The position numbers and the translations under genes were made by a program. From Terriglobia bacterium (GTDB lineage Bacteria > Acidobacteriota > Terriglobia > JAIQFV01), in the NCBI GenBank assembly GCA_028716525.1, contig JAQUPQ010000011.1:33843-97842 (forward strand): 64,000 nucleotides of DNA, read 5' to 3'. Each line of letters opens with the position of its first letter. The first letter of the stretch is position 1. Shown here piece after piece: positions 54,426 through 63,873 of this stretch. Under the pieces are notes generated by a model. It was not told the DNA's origin and made no database searches. It worked only from the letters and a program-made list of their open reading frames with translations.

Positions 54426-55906
54426 GTCGAGTTCAAGTTTCCAAGATGAGTCCTTCCCCTCTCAACTCATCGCAGCAAATATTCTGGCCTCTGACCGCGA
54501 GCCTATTGGGGATGGCCTTGTTGGCTCTGTTTGTGATTCCCGGTGTTCTGAAGAGTCACACCCAGATCTGGAGTGCCGGAAGCTTGTTGAGTCTGGCCAT
54601 CATTTTTTATGTGGGGTCCTCGGCCATGCTCGTCAGTTACCTGCTGCGACGCGTCGAAAAGCTGTTCGAAACCGCAAGAATTCTGGTCCTTTTGGGATTT
54701 GTACTGCACACGGGCGCCATCGCCTCGCATTGGGTTTCAGCTCAACATCCGCCCATTTCGAACATCTTTGAAATGCTGATCAGCTTTGCGTGGGCCTTGG
54801 TGGTCATGGATTTCCTGGTGCAGCGAATCTATCGGATGAAAATTCTCAGCGCCTTCGTAATTCCCATCGCGACTCTGGCGGTTCTCCTGTCGACGATTTT
54901 GCCGACGGATCCCTCGCGCAGCCTGCCGCCGGCTTTACAAAGTATTTGGCTTTACATTCATGTCACCTTTGCAATCTTCAGTTATGTGGCTTGCGCCATT
55001 GCTTTTGTGGCTTCGATTCTCTATCTGGTTAAAGACCGGGTCCCAATGCAAACCTTCGGCATGATCACGCAAGGTTTATCGGCAGCCACATTGCTCGGCA
55101 TCGATTGGCTGGGAAACGCCGACAACCTCCACCGCCATTTCAATATCCTGCTGCGAGGAGACTTTTTTATCAACCTTCTTTACCAGGGCCGCGACATTGT
55201 CATCCCCGACATGGGAAAAACTTTTTTGGTTGTGCCCCTGCCCTGGGCCGGCCAGATGTTTCGCCTTTCCTTACTGGTTTCCCTCATTAGTTTTGCGCTT
55301 TATTTCACCAAACTTTCATACAAAACACTTCTCAGATTTACACAATTGAGCTTTGTGATTCAGTGCCTTTCCATTCTCACGTTGCTCGCGGCCGCCCAGA
55401 CAATGAGGATCTCAGATTTGTTGGACCGCATCCCGGCATCGGTTTTGAGGCAATTCGACGCTTCCTCGCTCGCCTCCGTCGCCACGGCCGGCCTGAAATC
55501 AAATCCCTTTACCCTGGCCGGAATCCTGGTGGCTTGTATGGCCGCATTGCTGTTCCTGATTCTGAACGCCCGTCACGAACAGATCCTTTCGGCCTTGCCG
55601 GACCTCAAGCTTCTCGATGACGTCAACTACAAGGTGGTCACCATCGCGTTTCCGCTTCTCACGCTCATGATCGCGACCGGGGCCTTTTGGGCCAATCGAA
55701 CCTGGGGCTCTTACTGGAACTGGGACCCCAAAGAAGTCGGTGCCCTGATCACCTGGCTGGTGTACGCCGCCTATCTCCACATGCGCATTGTGAGGGGATG
55801 GGCCGGACGACGGGCCGCCTACTTCGCCATCATCGGTTTCGTGTTTGTCTTGTTCACCTTCATTGGCATCAGCTATTTGTTACCGGGGCTCCACGCTTAC
55901 GCCTGA
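54422..55906 (+). CDS. ccsA: CcsA/ResC, system II heme-lyase membrane subunit
   Basis: 494 residues with many membrane helices. The WWD signature region is [19 protein letters not shown] and conserved His lie in [14 protein letters not shown] and [13 protein letters not shown]. The heme-binding CcsA core is in the C-terminal half, with an extra helical stretch between residues 300 and 380. It ligates heme to apocytochromes in the periplasm together with ResB. It overlaps resB by 4 bases and is followed 60 bases later by the monoheme mini-cytochrome gene. The 494-residue length is longer than the 250-400 usual, owing to the inserted helices. Confidence 0.92.
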   Translation: MSRVQVSKMSPSPLNSSQQIFWPLTASLLGMALLALFVIPGVLKSHTQIWSAGSLLSLAIIFYVGSSAMLVSYLLRRVEKLFETARILVLLGFVLHTGAIASHWVSAQHPPISNIFEMLISFAWALVVMDFLVQRIYRMKILSAFVIPIATLAVLLSTILPTDPSRSLPPALQSIWLYIHVTFAIFSYVACAIAFVASILYLVKDRVPMQTFGMITQGLSAATLLGIDWLGNADNLHRHFNILLRGDFFINLLYQGRDIVIPDMGKTFLVVPLPWAGQMFRLSLLVSLISFALYFTKLSYKTLLRFTQLSFVIQCLSILTLLAAAQTMRISDLLDRIPASVLRQFDASSLASVATAGLKSNPFTLAGILVACMAALLFLILNARHEQILSALPDLKLLDDVNYKVVTIAFPLLTLMIATGAFWANRTWGSYWNWDPKEVGALITWLVYAAYLHMRIVRGWAGRRAAYFAIIGFVFVLFTFIGISYLLPGLHAYA

Positions 55907-55966
55907 TGCAAGTGTGTCCCCTTGTTCCACATTAAGAAGTACTCATCTCATCCAGGAGGCCACAGC

Positions 55967-56176
55967 ATGAAATTCGTTAAAACATTCATTCTTTTTATCG
56001 CCATGATATTGCTCTCGGTTACATGGATCTATGCGAAAGCCGCTTATTCAAAGACCGAAGGAAAGACCTGCACGCATTGCCACACCAAGGCCGGGAGCAA
56101 GGATCTTAATGATGTTGGAAACTGCTATGCCAAGAACCACAAGCTAGAAGGCTGCAAAGCGCCGGAGAGGAAGTAA
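55967..56176 (+). CDS. Small exported monoheme cytochrome c
   Basis: 69 residues. A signal peptide (FILFIAMILLSVTWIYAKA) is followed by a short mature chain of about 45 residues with one heme site CTHCHTKAG and two later Cys (GNCYAKNH and LEGC). The second pair may form a disulfide or hold a metal. GGAGG lies 7 bases before the ATG at 55967. Mini-cytochromes of this size occur as small periplasmic carriers; this one directly follows the maturation genes, so it could also be a maturation aid. No axial Met or distal His motif is obvious. Confidence 0.78.
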   Translation: MKFVKTFILFIAMILLSVTWIYAKAAYSKTEGKTCTHCHTKAGSKDLNDVGNCYAKNHKLEGCKAPERK

Positions 56177-56216
56177 CACTGTGGGTCCGCGCGTTTCTGT
56201 GAATTAGGGGCCGGCC

Positions 56217-57092
56217 ATGGATCCCGTAAAGGAAAAAAAGCTGGTAGCAGCGACCTCACTGATGGCGGCCGTGGGGCTGACGCTGATCAAGGCCATCATC
56301 GGGTTGGCCACCGGAAGTTTGGGCATTCTCTCTGAGGCGGCGCACTCCGGACTCGATTTTGCCGCGGCCTTGATGACGTTTTTGGCGGTATCGGTTTCTT
56401 CCAAACCCGCCGACGAGAGCCATCACTTCGGCCACGGGAAGTTCGAAAGTTTTTCGGCGTTGTTTGAGACCGTCCTGTTGCTCTTTACCTGCGCATGGAT
56501 CATTTACAAAGCGGCCTACCGGCTGGCGGGACATCGTGTCGAGGTCGAGGTGAATTTTTGGAGTTTTGCCGTCATGGGAATTGCCATTCTCGTTGACGTC
56601 AGCCGCTCCCGGGCCTTAATGCGCGTGGCTCGAAAATATGGGAGTCAGGCCTTGGAAGCCGATGCTCTTCATTTCCAAAGCGACATCTACAGTTCCCTGG
56701 TTGTGATTTTTGGATTGATCTTCACCAAGGTCGGCTTCCACATGGCAGACCCGTTCGCGGCTTTGGGGGTTTCGATTCTCGTCATGGTCGCTTCGGTCCG
56801 CTTGGCCCTGCGCTCGACCCATGTGTTGTTGGACCGCGCCCCATCGGGTTTGGAGAGCGTCATCCGTGAAACGCTGGTGGCCCTGCCTGAAGTTGTGGAG
56901 ATCCGGAAATTGCGCATCCGTGATTCCGGAACTCAAGTTTTCGTAGACGTAACGATTGCTGTGGATGGAGCTCTGTCGCTCGATGAGTCGCACCGTATCG
57001 CCGACCACACGGAGCATTCCATCGGCGCGGTGGTTCCCAAGGCGGATGTCTCGGTGCATGTGGAGCCCGTGGTTTCGGTCAAACAATCTTAA
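56217..57092 (+). CDS. Cation diffusion facilitator (CDF) metal transporter
   Basis: 291 residues with the CDF layout of six membrane helices and a C-terminal cytoplasmic domain. The metal site reads SEAAHSGLDFAAA in helix 2 (H-x-x-x-D) and ALEADALHFQSDIYSSL in helix 5 (H-x-x-x-D). HHFGHGKFESFSAL is the family loop. Members export Zn, Fe, Mn or Co by proton antiport. Its position in the heme island suggests iron or zinc homeostasis, but this is inference. It lies 40 bases after the mini-cytochrome and 48 bases before the 11-heme gene. Confidence 0.9.
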   Translation: MDPVKEKKLVAATSLMAAVGLTLIKAIIGLATGSLGILSEAAHSGLDFAAALMTFLAVSVSSKPADESHHFGHGKFESFSALFETVLLLFTCAWIIYKAAYRLAGHRVEVEVNFWSFAVMGIAILVDVSRSRALMRVARKYGSQALEADALHFQSDIYSSLVVIFGLIFTKVGFHMADPFAALGVSILVMVASVRLALRSTHVLLDRAPSGLESVIRETLVALPEVVEIRKLRIRDSGTQVFVDVTIAVDGALSLDESHRIADHTEHSIGAVVPKADVSVHVEPVVSVKQS

Positions 57093-57140
57093 CGAAGAAC
57101 GGGAGCGCTATCGCTCCACACCTCGTTCAATGGATCACTC

Positions 57141-59156
57141 ATGAAAAACCGGTCTCATATTTCAATTCCTATTTCATTTTGGGCGTGTCTTGTGGGTTGG
57201 GCCATCCTGGGAATCTCCATCGGACCCCGCCCTGGCTGGGCTGCTCCGGTTAAGAACTCCGATTGTCTCAGCTGCCATGCCATGGAGGGTTTCCAAGCCC
57301 CCGATGGAAAAAATCTGTTCGTGGACGGACGGAAGTTTGAGAAGAGTGTCCATTCCTTCTTAACCTGTGTCGATTGCCATTCCGACGTTAAGAAGACGCC
57401 GCACGCTGCGGAGCTCGCCAAGGTGAACTGCAGTACCTGTCACGCCGAGCAGCAGCAGAAATTTACCAGTTCGGTTCATGCGGGCAGGATCATTCACGAC
57501 CCGGCCAATCCCAATGATGGAAAAGTCGAATTTTCGTGTGCCGATTGCCATTCGCCCCACGAAGTGCTTCCTCGAACCGATCCGGAATCGGCGACGCATC
57601 ACACGAACGTCCCCGCGCTTTGCGGGAAGTGTCACTCGAATTTGAAGTTTGTGATCGAATCCCCCATGGCCGAAACCTCCATGCCCTTCTTTGCCTACAA
57701 GGAAAGCGTCCACGGGAAATCGGTGGCGGCGGGTTCCGAAAAGGCTGCGGTTTGCTCGGATTGCCACCGTTCGCATGACATTCTGCCTCCTACCAATCCC
57801 AAGTCCTCCATCTTCAAAATCAACACGCCGGAGACCTGCAAGCAGTGTCATGAAAATATCTATGCCGAATACGCCGACTCGGTGCACGGGAAGGCGGTCA
57901 AGCGGGGTGTGTTTGGAGCTCCGGTATGCGTCGATTGTCATGGAATACATTCCATCAAATCGCCGATTGATCCGAATTCCACTGTGGCCGCCCAGGTCAT
58001 TTCACGTTCCACGTGCGGGCAGTGCCACGCCGGGGAGAAACTGTCCAACGAATTCGGGGTGCCGGAAAATCGGGTGTCCTCTTACTTCGCCAGCTATCAC
58101 GGACTGGAAAGCCGCGTGGGTTCGGTCGAGACGGCCAATTGTGCCAGTTGCCACGGGGTGCACCACATTCTCCCCTCCAACGATCCCCGTTCCAGCGTCA
58201 ACAAAGCCAACCTCGCCAAAACGTGCGGCAAATGTCATCCCGGTGCGAGTGACAACTTTGCCAAGGGACGCATCCATTTGCTGAAAGGCGAAGTGGACAC
58301 CCTCGGGGCTCGAATCATCACGGCGGTCACGCAATTTTACGTGTGGTTGATTTTTCTGGTGGTGGGTGGAATGTTGATCCACAACGCCATCGACTACTTC
58401 GCCCGGGCGCGTCTCCGGATGCGCGAACATCTCTTTCCGGGCCGCCCGGTCATCCAGCGTATCCCTCTGAACGCGAGAATTCAGCACGGCATTATGCTGA
58501 CCTGCTTCATCCTGCTGGTCATCACGGGATTCGCATTGAAGTTTCCAGATGCCCATTGGGTTCAAATTGTTTTTCTCGGAAATGCCGCAGTCCGCAGCGT
58601 CACCCATCGCATCGCGGCGGTCCTCTTCATTGGTCTGGCCTTCTATCACCTCTATTTCATACTCTTCACCCCCCGGGGACGCAGCGAGTTAAAAGCGTGG
58701 AGACCCAACCTCCAAGATATTCGCGACATGGCTCAGATGATCAGCTTCAATCTGGGTCTCACCAAAGAACATCCGCAGTTTGACCGCTTCAGCTATGTGG
58801 AGAAAGCCGAGTACTGGGCGTTGATCTGGGGAACGATCGTCATGATACTGACCGGCATCGCCTTGTGGGCGAAAACCTGGGTGCTCCAATTCATTCCCAA
58901 ATGGGGCCTCGATGTGTTCGAGCTGATCCATTATTACGAGGCTTGGCTCGCCACGCTGTCCATCATTGTCTGGCACCTTTACATGGTCTTGATGCGTCCG
59001 GGATCTTTTTCGTCGAGCTGGATGTGGCTGACGGGCTCCATCACCAAAGAAGAAATGATTGAGGAACATCCCCTCGAATGGGCCCGCATCCGCCGTGAGG
59101 CTGAAGCGGCGGAGCCCGCGTCTGAAGGCAAAGAGGATGTCCTCCAAACGACCTAA
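57141..59156 (+). CDS. Undecaheme cytochrome c fused to a cytochrome b (CbcL-like)
   Basis: 671 residues. After a signal peptide (FWACLVGWAILGISIG) come eleven CXXCH: CLSCH, CVDCH, CSTCH, CADCH, CGKCH, CSDCH, CKQCH, CVDCH, CGQCH, CASCH, CGKCH, in about 350 residues. The rest is a five-helix cytochrome b561-like domain with likely heme b His in IQHGI, VTHRI, FYHLYF and IVWHLYMVL. The periplasmic hemes plus an integral di-heme b match CbcL-type inner-membrane quinol dehydrogenases that feed extracellular electron transfer. The downstream genes 61754 and 62848 are a split version of the same layout. The kinase gene begins within its 3' end. Confidence 0.9.
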   Translation: MKNRSHISIPISFWACLVGWAILGISIGPRPGWAAPVKNSDCLSCHAMEGFQAPDGKNLFVDGRKFEKSVHSFLTCVDCHSDVKKTPHAAELAKVNCSTCHAEQQQKFTSSVHAGRIIHDPANPNDGKVEFSCADCHSPHEVLPRTDPESATHHTNVPALCGKCHSNLKFVIESPMAETSMPFFAYKESVHGKSVAAGSEKAAVCSDCHRSHDILPPTNPKSSIFKINTPETCKQCHENIYAEYADSVHGKAVKRGVFGAPVCVDCHGIHSIKSPIDPNSTVAAQVISRSTCGQCHAGEKLSNEFGVPENRVSSYFASYHGLESRVGSVETANCASCHGVHHILPSNDPRSSVNKANLAKTCGKCHPGASDNFAKGRIHLLKGEVDTLGARIITAVTQFYVWLIFLVVGGMLIHNAIDYFARARLRMREHLFPGRPVIQRIPLNARIQHGIMLTCFILLVITGFALKFPDAHWVQIVFLGNAAVRSVTHRIAAVLFIGLAFYHLYFILFTPRGRSELKAWRPNLQDIRDMAQMISFNLGLTKEHPQFDRFSYVEKAEYWALIWGTIVMILTGIALWAKTWVLQFIPKWGLDVFELIHYYEAWLATLSIIVWHLYMVLMRPGSFSSSWMWLTGSITKEEMIEEHPLEWARIRREAEAAEPASEGKEDVLQTT

Positions 59157-61005
59157 CGGATCTCGCGCCTCACATGGACGGCGCGAATCCGGGTCGCATA
59201 CTTTCCAAATTCAGTTTATGGCAGAACGCAATCGGCAACGACAAAGCATGCTGTTATTGGTGGTTTTTCTGCTGGCTGTATTTGTGGCCGTCTCGTACCG
59301 GTTCTACAAGGAGACCGAGGTCAAGGTGGCAGCGCAGTCAGGAGCCCAGCAGTTGTTGATTGCCAAGACGGCCGCTGCCGGCTTGGAGGGGTATTTTGAC
59401 TTCATCCACAAACGGATGGAGAAGGAGGCGGAGGCCTTGCAATCAGGCCAAATCCCCGTATCGGCTATTGAAGACTCCCTCAACACCATGTATTTGGATT
59501 TGTCTTACCGGATCGCCGGCGTTTACTTCCTCGACAACAAGTTCCAACTCCAGAGTTTTCATTCCAACGATCCCAAGTTACGCGACTTTTTGCCGCCCGT
59601 GACCGGTCCCATCATGACTTCCCTGCTCCGGGGCGAATACACGGTCGGGACTCCGGTGGTGGTGAATTCGCAACAATACATCTTCGAGATTCTCCAGCCG
59701 GTCATGACCTCCGGCGGTCAACTCAGGCTGGTGCTAGGGGCCGCTGTGCCCCTGAAAAATCTCAGTTCTCTCTACCTGGATCCGCTCAACTCCACCACCA
59801 CACACTACTCCTGGATGTTGGACCAAAAGGGTATGCTGTTGTACAACCCGCGACACCCCGAAATGCTGGGCCATCGCATCTTCGAGAATCGAAGAGAGTG
59901 TTTTGTCTGCCATATCCATTTTCAAACTGAACAACGAATGGTTCGGGCGGAGAGTGGGACGGCCACCATCGATTTCAAAAACCAGAGCCGCGACCTGGTG
60001 GCGTTCACACCCATTCATCTTGGAAACCAGAACTGGGCGCTGGCAGTTTCTATTCCTTACACCGAGGCCATCGCGCTGACTCGGGACAGCTTCCGCAATA
60101 CCCTGTTGCTGGTGGCCTTCTTTTTTTCCATCATCATCGGAGGCGCGTTGCTGGTCATAAACATGCACGCGCGGCGCATCAAGGCCGAAGAAGAAGCCCG
60201 CTTTACGCGTCAACAAGCGCAACTGGAGCGTCAACTGCTGCAGTCCGAACAACTCGCCGGAATCGGCCGCATGACATCGCAAATCGCTCACCAAATACGG
60301 ACGCCCCTCTCCGCCATTTCACTGAACATCGAATACCTTGAAAAACAAATCCGGAAAATGCTGTTGTCGAGGGGTGTTTCCACAGAGAACCTGGAGCTGC
60401 AGGATATTCAGAGTGTGACCGCCTCGGTAACCGACGAGATTGCCCGCCTCAGCCAGCTCATTGAAGACTATCTGAAATTTGCCCGACTCCCGAAGCCGAC
60501 CTTTCGTGTTGCCTCCATTGGTGAAATGGTTCACAGCCTGGCGGCCTTCCTGGAAAAGGAAATGAGCGACAAACACATTCGGTTGGATGTGCTCACGGCA
60601 GAGGCGGAAGGGGCAGCCCGGAAAAATGGGGACCATATCCTGATGGATGAAAACCTTCTTTGGCAAGCCTTCACCAATCTTGTCCGGAACTCCGCCGATG
60701 CCATGCCTCAAGGCGGCACCATCACGTTGGGTGTCACAGCCCGTCCCGCCGAAATCGAAGTCAAAATCTCCGACCAAGGCAGTGGCATTCCGGAAGACAA
60801 GCTTCCCCATATTTTCGAGCCGTTCTTTACCACCAAGGCAGACGGAACGGGATTGGGTCTTTCATACGTCCATCGAATTGTGACCCAGCACCACGCCTTC
60901 ATCGCCTGTCAAAGCCGCGTGGGCGTTGGAACGGAATTCACCCTCAGCTTCCCCCCGGCGGGAACGGGCGAAAGCAAAGAAATTCTCGCGAAGGCTAGTG
61001 CTTGA
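59137..61005 (+). CDS. Heme-binding sensor histidine kinase
   Basis: 622 residues from the ATG at 59137, overlapping the cytochrome stop by 20 bases; the ATG at 59218 is an alternative. A first membrane helix (LLLVVFLLAVFVAVSYRF) is followed by a periplasmic sensor domain of about 270 residues that looks like a Cache fold, with a single CXXCH (CFVCH, Cys255-His259). A second helix (LLLVAFFFSIIIGGALLVI) leads to HisKA with His385 in AHQIRTPLSAI, the N box NLVRNSADAM and G boxes SGIPEDKLP and GTGLGLS. The CXXCH suggests covalent heme c sensing redox or a gas. No response regulator lies in the window. Confidence 0.85.
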   Translation: MSSKRPNGSRASHGRRESGSHTFQIQFMAERNRQRQSMLLLVVFLLAVFVAVSYRFYKETEVKVAAQSGAQQLLIAKTAAAGLEGYFDFIHKRMEKEAEALQSGQIPVSAIEDSLNTMYLDLSYRIAGVYFLDNKFQLQSFHSNDPKLRDFLPPVTGPIMTSLLRGEYTVGTPVVVNSQQYIFEILQPVMTSGGQLRLVLGAAVPLKNLSSLYLDPLNSTTTHYSWMLDQKGMLLYNPRHPEMLGHRIFENRRECFVCHIHFQTEQRMVRAESGTATIDFKNQSRDLVAFTPIHLGNQNWALAVSIPYTEAIALTRDSFRNTLLLVAFFFSIIIGGALLVINMHARRIKAEEEARFTRQQAQLERQLLQSEQLAGIGRMTSQIAHQIRTPLSAISLNIEYLEKQIRKMLLSRGVSTENLELQDIQSVTASVTDEIARLSQLIEDYLKFARLPKPTFRVASIGEMVHSLAAFLEKEMSDKHIRLDVLTAEAEGAARKNGDHILMDENLLWQAFTNLVRNSADAMPQGGTITLGVTARPAEIEVKISDQGSGIPEDKLPHIFEPFFTTKADGTGLGLSYVHRIVTQHHAFIACQSRVGVGTEFTLSFPPAGTGESKEILAKASA

Positions 61006-61757
61006 TCGAATTGGAAGGAGCGTTCAATTTGAAACTCGACACCGTGACGGCCGAAGCCCTCGGCCCTGACCCTCTTTCGTCGACCGAGGGAGTGGATCGA
61101 ATGTCTCTGTGGCAGCGCGGGGAGCACGGGTTGATGGGACTCTCGGTGCTGCTGCTCATCCTTTCCGGAATGGCTCTGGCGTATCACCAACAGGCCTGGG
61201 CGCAGGTCTTGATCCAATGCATGGGCGGAATTGCCGGACGCCATCTCGTTCACCGCATCGGCGCCATCGGGCTTCTCGTTGCGGGCGTGCTGCACCTGGG
61301 TGGATTTCTTTTCTCACAACGACATCGTCGAGATTTTGGGCGAGTCCTGTTGCGACCCTCCGACTTGACGGAGGGCTGGCGCGGTATCCGGTCAGCTTTT
61401 TCAGAATCGAGCCCGGCGCCGCGCTATGGGTGGTTCACGCCCATGCAAAAAGTTCAATATTGGGGCGTCCTCTTCGGTTGTTTGCTCATGGGAATATCAG
61501 GCGTTTGGCTGTGGTTTCCCGCGACGGCACTTCAACTCTTTCCCAAATGGGTGTTTGACGCCATGTTGGTAATCCACGCCAAGGAGGCACAACTCATTTT
61601 TGTGGGCTTCATCATTTGGCATTTATATGACGTGCACATCGCCGGCGGGAACTTTCCCATGAATCCTGCCTGGCTGACCGGAAAAATGTCGGCCGAATCT
61701 TTCGCGCTGCAACATCGGGATTCCTCCGTTTCAGGACGGCTGGGAGAAAAACCTTGA
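61002..61757 (+). CDS. Cytochrome b561-type membrane subunit, stand-alone
   Basis: 251 residues (242 if the TTG at 61029 is the start). Both starts are TTG; 61002 overlaps the kinase stop and has GAAGG 7 bases upstream, 61029 has GGAAGGAG at 8 bases. Four or five hydrophobic segments carry likely heme b His (GEHGLM, HRIGAIG, GVLHLGG, IIWHLYDVHI) and the end resembles the cytochrome b tail of the 57141 gene (WLTGKM). It lacks its own c hemes, so it probably pairs with the nonaheme protein encoded directly after (61754, 4-base overlap). Confidence 0.82.
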   Translation: MIELEGAFNLKLDTVTAEALGPDPLSSTEGVDRMSLWQRGEHGLMGLSVLLLILSGMALAYHQQAWAQVLIQCMGGIAGRHLVHRIGAIGLLVAGVLHLGGFLFSQRHRRDFGRVLLRPSDLTEGWRGIRSAFSESSPAPRYGWFTPMQKVQYWGVLFGCLLMGISGVWLWFPATALQLFPKWVFDAMLVIHAKEAQLIFVGFIIWHLYDVHIAGGNFPMNPAWLTGKMSAESFALQHRDSSVSGRLGEKP

Positions 61758-62851
61758 AATCTTCCCCGCTTCCATTCTTCACCTATCTCCTTCTGCTGGG
61801 AGGATTGGCGTCCTTTCTTCCTGGAGGGCTTCAGGCACAGGAAGACATCCGCTGCTTGACCTGTCATGGAAAACCGGGCTTCAAGAAAACGCTGCCTTCG
61901 GGAAAAGTGTTGGAGCTCTTTGTTGACCCCATGCAGTTGCGGCTTTCTGTTCACAAAGAGCGCAAGTGCGTGGACTGTCATGCGGACGTCACTGAAGTTC
62001 CTCATCCCACCATCCCGCAGAAGGTCAACTGCGCGCGCTGCCATTTTCTGGGGAATGATGTGGGTGCTCCGCAATTGAAGCGTTATCAGGAATACGGGGA
62101 AAGCGTCCACGGAAAAGCCTTGGCCGAGGGCAACACCAAGGCCCCCGTGTGTCAAGACTGTCATGGAGATCATTTTATATTTGCGGGCCAGGATGTTCGC
62201 TCTCTGGTCAATCACAAGAACATTCCTCAAACCTGCGGCGCCTGCCACCTGGAAATTTATGCTGAGTTCCAGGAATCGGTCCACGGACAAGCGCTCCTCA
62301 AGGGAATCAAAGACGCCCCGGTGTGCACCGATTGCCATGGCGAACACAACATTCGAAAACCTCAAGACAGCGCCTCGATGGTAAATGCCGGAACCATCGT
62401 CAACACCTGCTCGAGATGCCACGCCAAAGTCGTCATCATGGAGAAGTACGGAGTCAAGACCGAGCAGGTCGCGACCTACAAAGAATCCTTCCATGGCATC
62501 GCGAATGAATTTGGCATGTTGAAGGCCGCCAATTGCGCCTCCTGCCATACCGCCCACCAGATTTATCCGGAGAATGACCCGCGTTCGACGGTGAATGCCA
62601 ACAACATTCCCAAGACTTGCGGGCATTGTCATCCCGGCGCCAATGCCAATTTCGCCAAAGGACGAATTCATTTGAATCCCAAGGACAAATCCGCCGGGAT
62701 TGTCTATTGGATTGCCCTGGGCTTCAAAATCCTGACGATATCCACCTTGGTGGCGCTGTTCATTCACATTTCCTTGGATCTCTATCATCGATCCAAGAAT
62801 CGCCGCAAGGTATTGCAAGACTCGGAGGAGGTTACCAAGAAAGTTTCATGA
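61754..62851 (+). CDS. Nonaheme cytochrome c with C-terminal membrane anchor
   Basis: 365 residues. A signal peptide (FFTYLLLLGGLASFLPGG) is followed by nine CXXCH (CLTCH, CVDCH, CARCH, CQDCH, CGACH, CTDCH, CSRCH, CASCH, CGHCH) and a membrane helix (ILTISTLVALFIHISLDLY). The last heme region, TCGHCHPGANANFAKGRIH, is very close to TCGKCHPGASDNFAKGRIH in the 57141 gene, so both derive from one ancestor. Here the cytochrome b part is a separate gene (62848, overlapping by 4 bases). It likely takes electrons from that b subunit to the outer-membrane cytochromes. Confidence 0.9.
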   Translation: MKSSPLPFFTYLLLLGGLASFLPGGLQAQEDIRCLTCHGKPGFKKTLPSGKVLELFVDPMQLRLSVHKERKCVDCHADVTEVPHPTIPQKVNCARCHFLGNDVGAPQLKRYQEYGESVHGKALAEGNTKAPVCQDCHGDHFIFAGQDVRSLVNHKNIPQTCGACHLEIYAEFQESVHGQALLKGIKDAPVCTDCHGEHNIRKPQDSASMVNAGTIVNTCSRCHAKVVIMEKYGVKTEQVATYKESFHGIANEFGMLKAANCASCHTAHQIYPENDPRSTVNANNIPKTCGHCHPGANANFAKGRIHLNPKDKSAGIVYWIALGFKILTISTLVALFIHISLDLYHRSKNRRKVLQDSEEVTKKVS

Positions 62852-63873
62852 ACCCTGTTGACAAATCGCTCTGGACAGAAAAGGACACCGGCGAACTGAC
62901 GCGCCTGTTGAGCGCTGTGGTTTCAGACTGTGTTCGCAAAGATTTTCCGGAGGGCCTTTCAGAAGCGCAGAGACAGAGGCTCCACACGGAGCTGTTCACC
63001 TCGTTGCGCGAAGAGACGGTTCTGGATGCGCGTCGCGTGGTGCGGCGATTTCAAGAAGAGGAAAACCGTCAGCGCAAGCAGGCAGAAAAGAAACGAAGAA
63101 AACAATCGATGGCCGACGAAACGGTGCAGCGGCTGTCGCTGCAGCAACGCCTTCAGCACATGGTCTTGTTCAGCTGCACGTTGATACTGATCGTCACGGG
63201 ATTGCCCATCAAATTTCACGATGCCCCGGCGGCGGAATTCATCATTCGTTTTCTCGGCGGACCCGGGGTGACGCGATGGCTGCATCGATTCGGGGCCATC
63301 GGTTTGACGCTGGTGGGTCTCTATCACCTTTGGTATTGCATGGCCTTCGAGGAGGGCCGCAAGAACTTTGCGTTGCTGATCCCGAAGCTGCAGGACGCCA
63401 AAGACGCCGGGCAGCAGATCGGATATTTTCTGGGCTTCAAGAAGGAACGCCCCCTGTTCGGCCGGTTTTCCTACATCGAAAAATTCGATTACTGGGCGGT
63501 GTACTGGGGCATGGTGGTCATGATCACTTCGGGTTATCTCCTGTGGTTCATGGAACGGGCCATCAATCAGTTTGGAAAAGTGGCTTACGACATCGCTCGC
63601 GAGGCCCATTCCGACGAAGGCCTGTTGGCCACGTTGGCCATTATCATCTGGCATTTCTATAACGTTCACTTCAATCCCAAGAAATTTCCCGGCAGCTTGA
63701 CGTGGTGGCATGGACGGATTCCCGTTGAGGAATTTCGGGAAGACCATCCGCTGGAGTATGAAGAGTGGTTGTCGGCGCAGAAGTTGGAAGAGGGGTTGGA
63801 ATTGCCCTCGGAAACCGCTTCCGAACCGGCTGAGGCGGTTTCTCTCGAGTCGCCGGGAGGAAAAACCGCATGA
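62848..63873 (+). CDS. Cytochrome b561-type subunit of the nonaheme complex
   Basis: 341 residues from the ATG at 62848, which overlaps the nonaheme stop (ATGA). The first 90 residues are charged and helical (QEEENRQRKQAEKKRR), cytoplasmic, then a cytochrome b domain: QRLQHMVLFSCTLILIVTG, WLHRFGAIGLTLVGLYHLWY, YWAVYWGMVVMITSGYLLW and ATLAIIIWHFYNVHF carry likely heme b His. The tail EDHPLEYEEW matches EEHPLEWARI of the 57141 gene. With the nonaheme protein it forms a split CbcL-like quinol:cytochrome complex. The C terminus is acidic and polar. Confidence 0.88.
   Translation: MNPVDKSLWTEKDTGELTRLLSAVVSDCVRKDFPEGLSEAQRQRLHTELFTSLREETVLDARRVVRRFQEEENRQRKQAEKKRRKQSMADETVQRLSLQQRLQHMVLFSCTLILIVTGLPIKFHDAPAAEFIIRFLGGPGVTRWLHRFGAIGLTLVGLYHLWYCMAFEEGRKNFALLIPKLQDAKDAGQQIGYFLGFKKERPLFGRFSYIEKFDYWAVYWGMVVMITSGYLLWFMERAINQFGKVAYDIAREAHSDEGLLATLAIIIWHFYNVHFNPKKFPGSLTWWHGRIPVEEFREDHPLEYEEWLSAQKLEEGLELPSETASEPAEAVSLESPGGKTA

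Noticed and set aside
61532..62818. A 428-codon minus-strand frame across the nonaheme gene
   Set aside because: It is antisense to nine CXXCH and has no signal or domain of its own.
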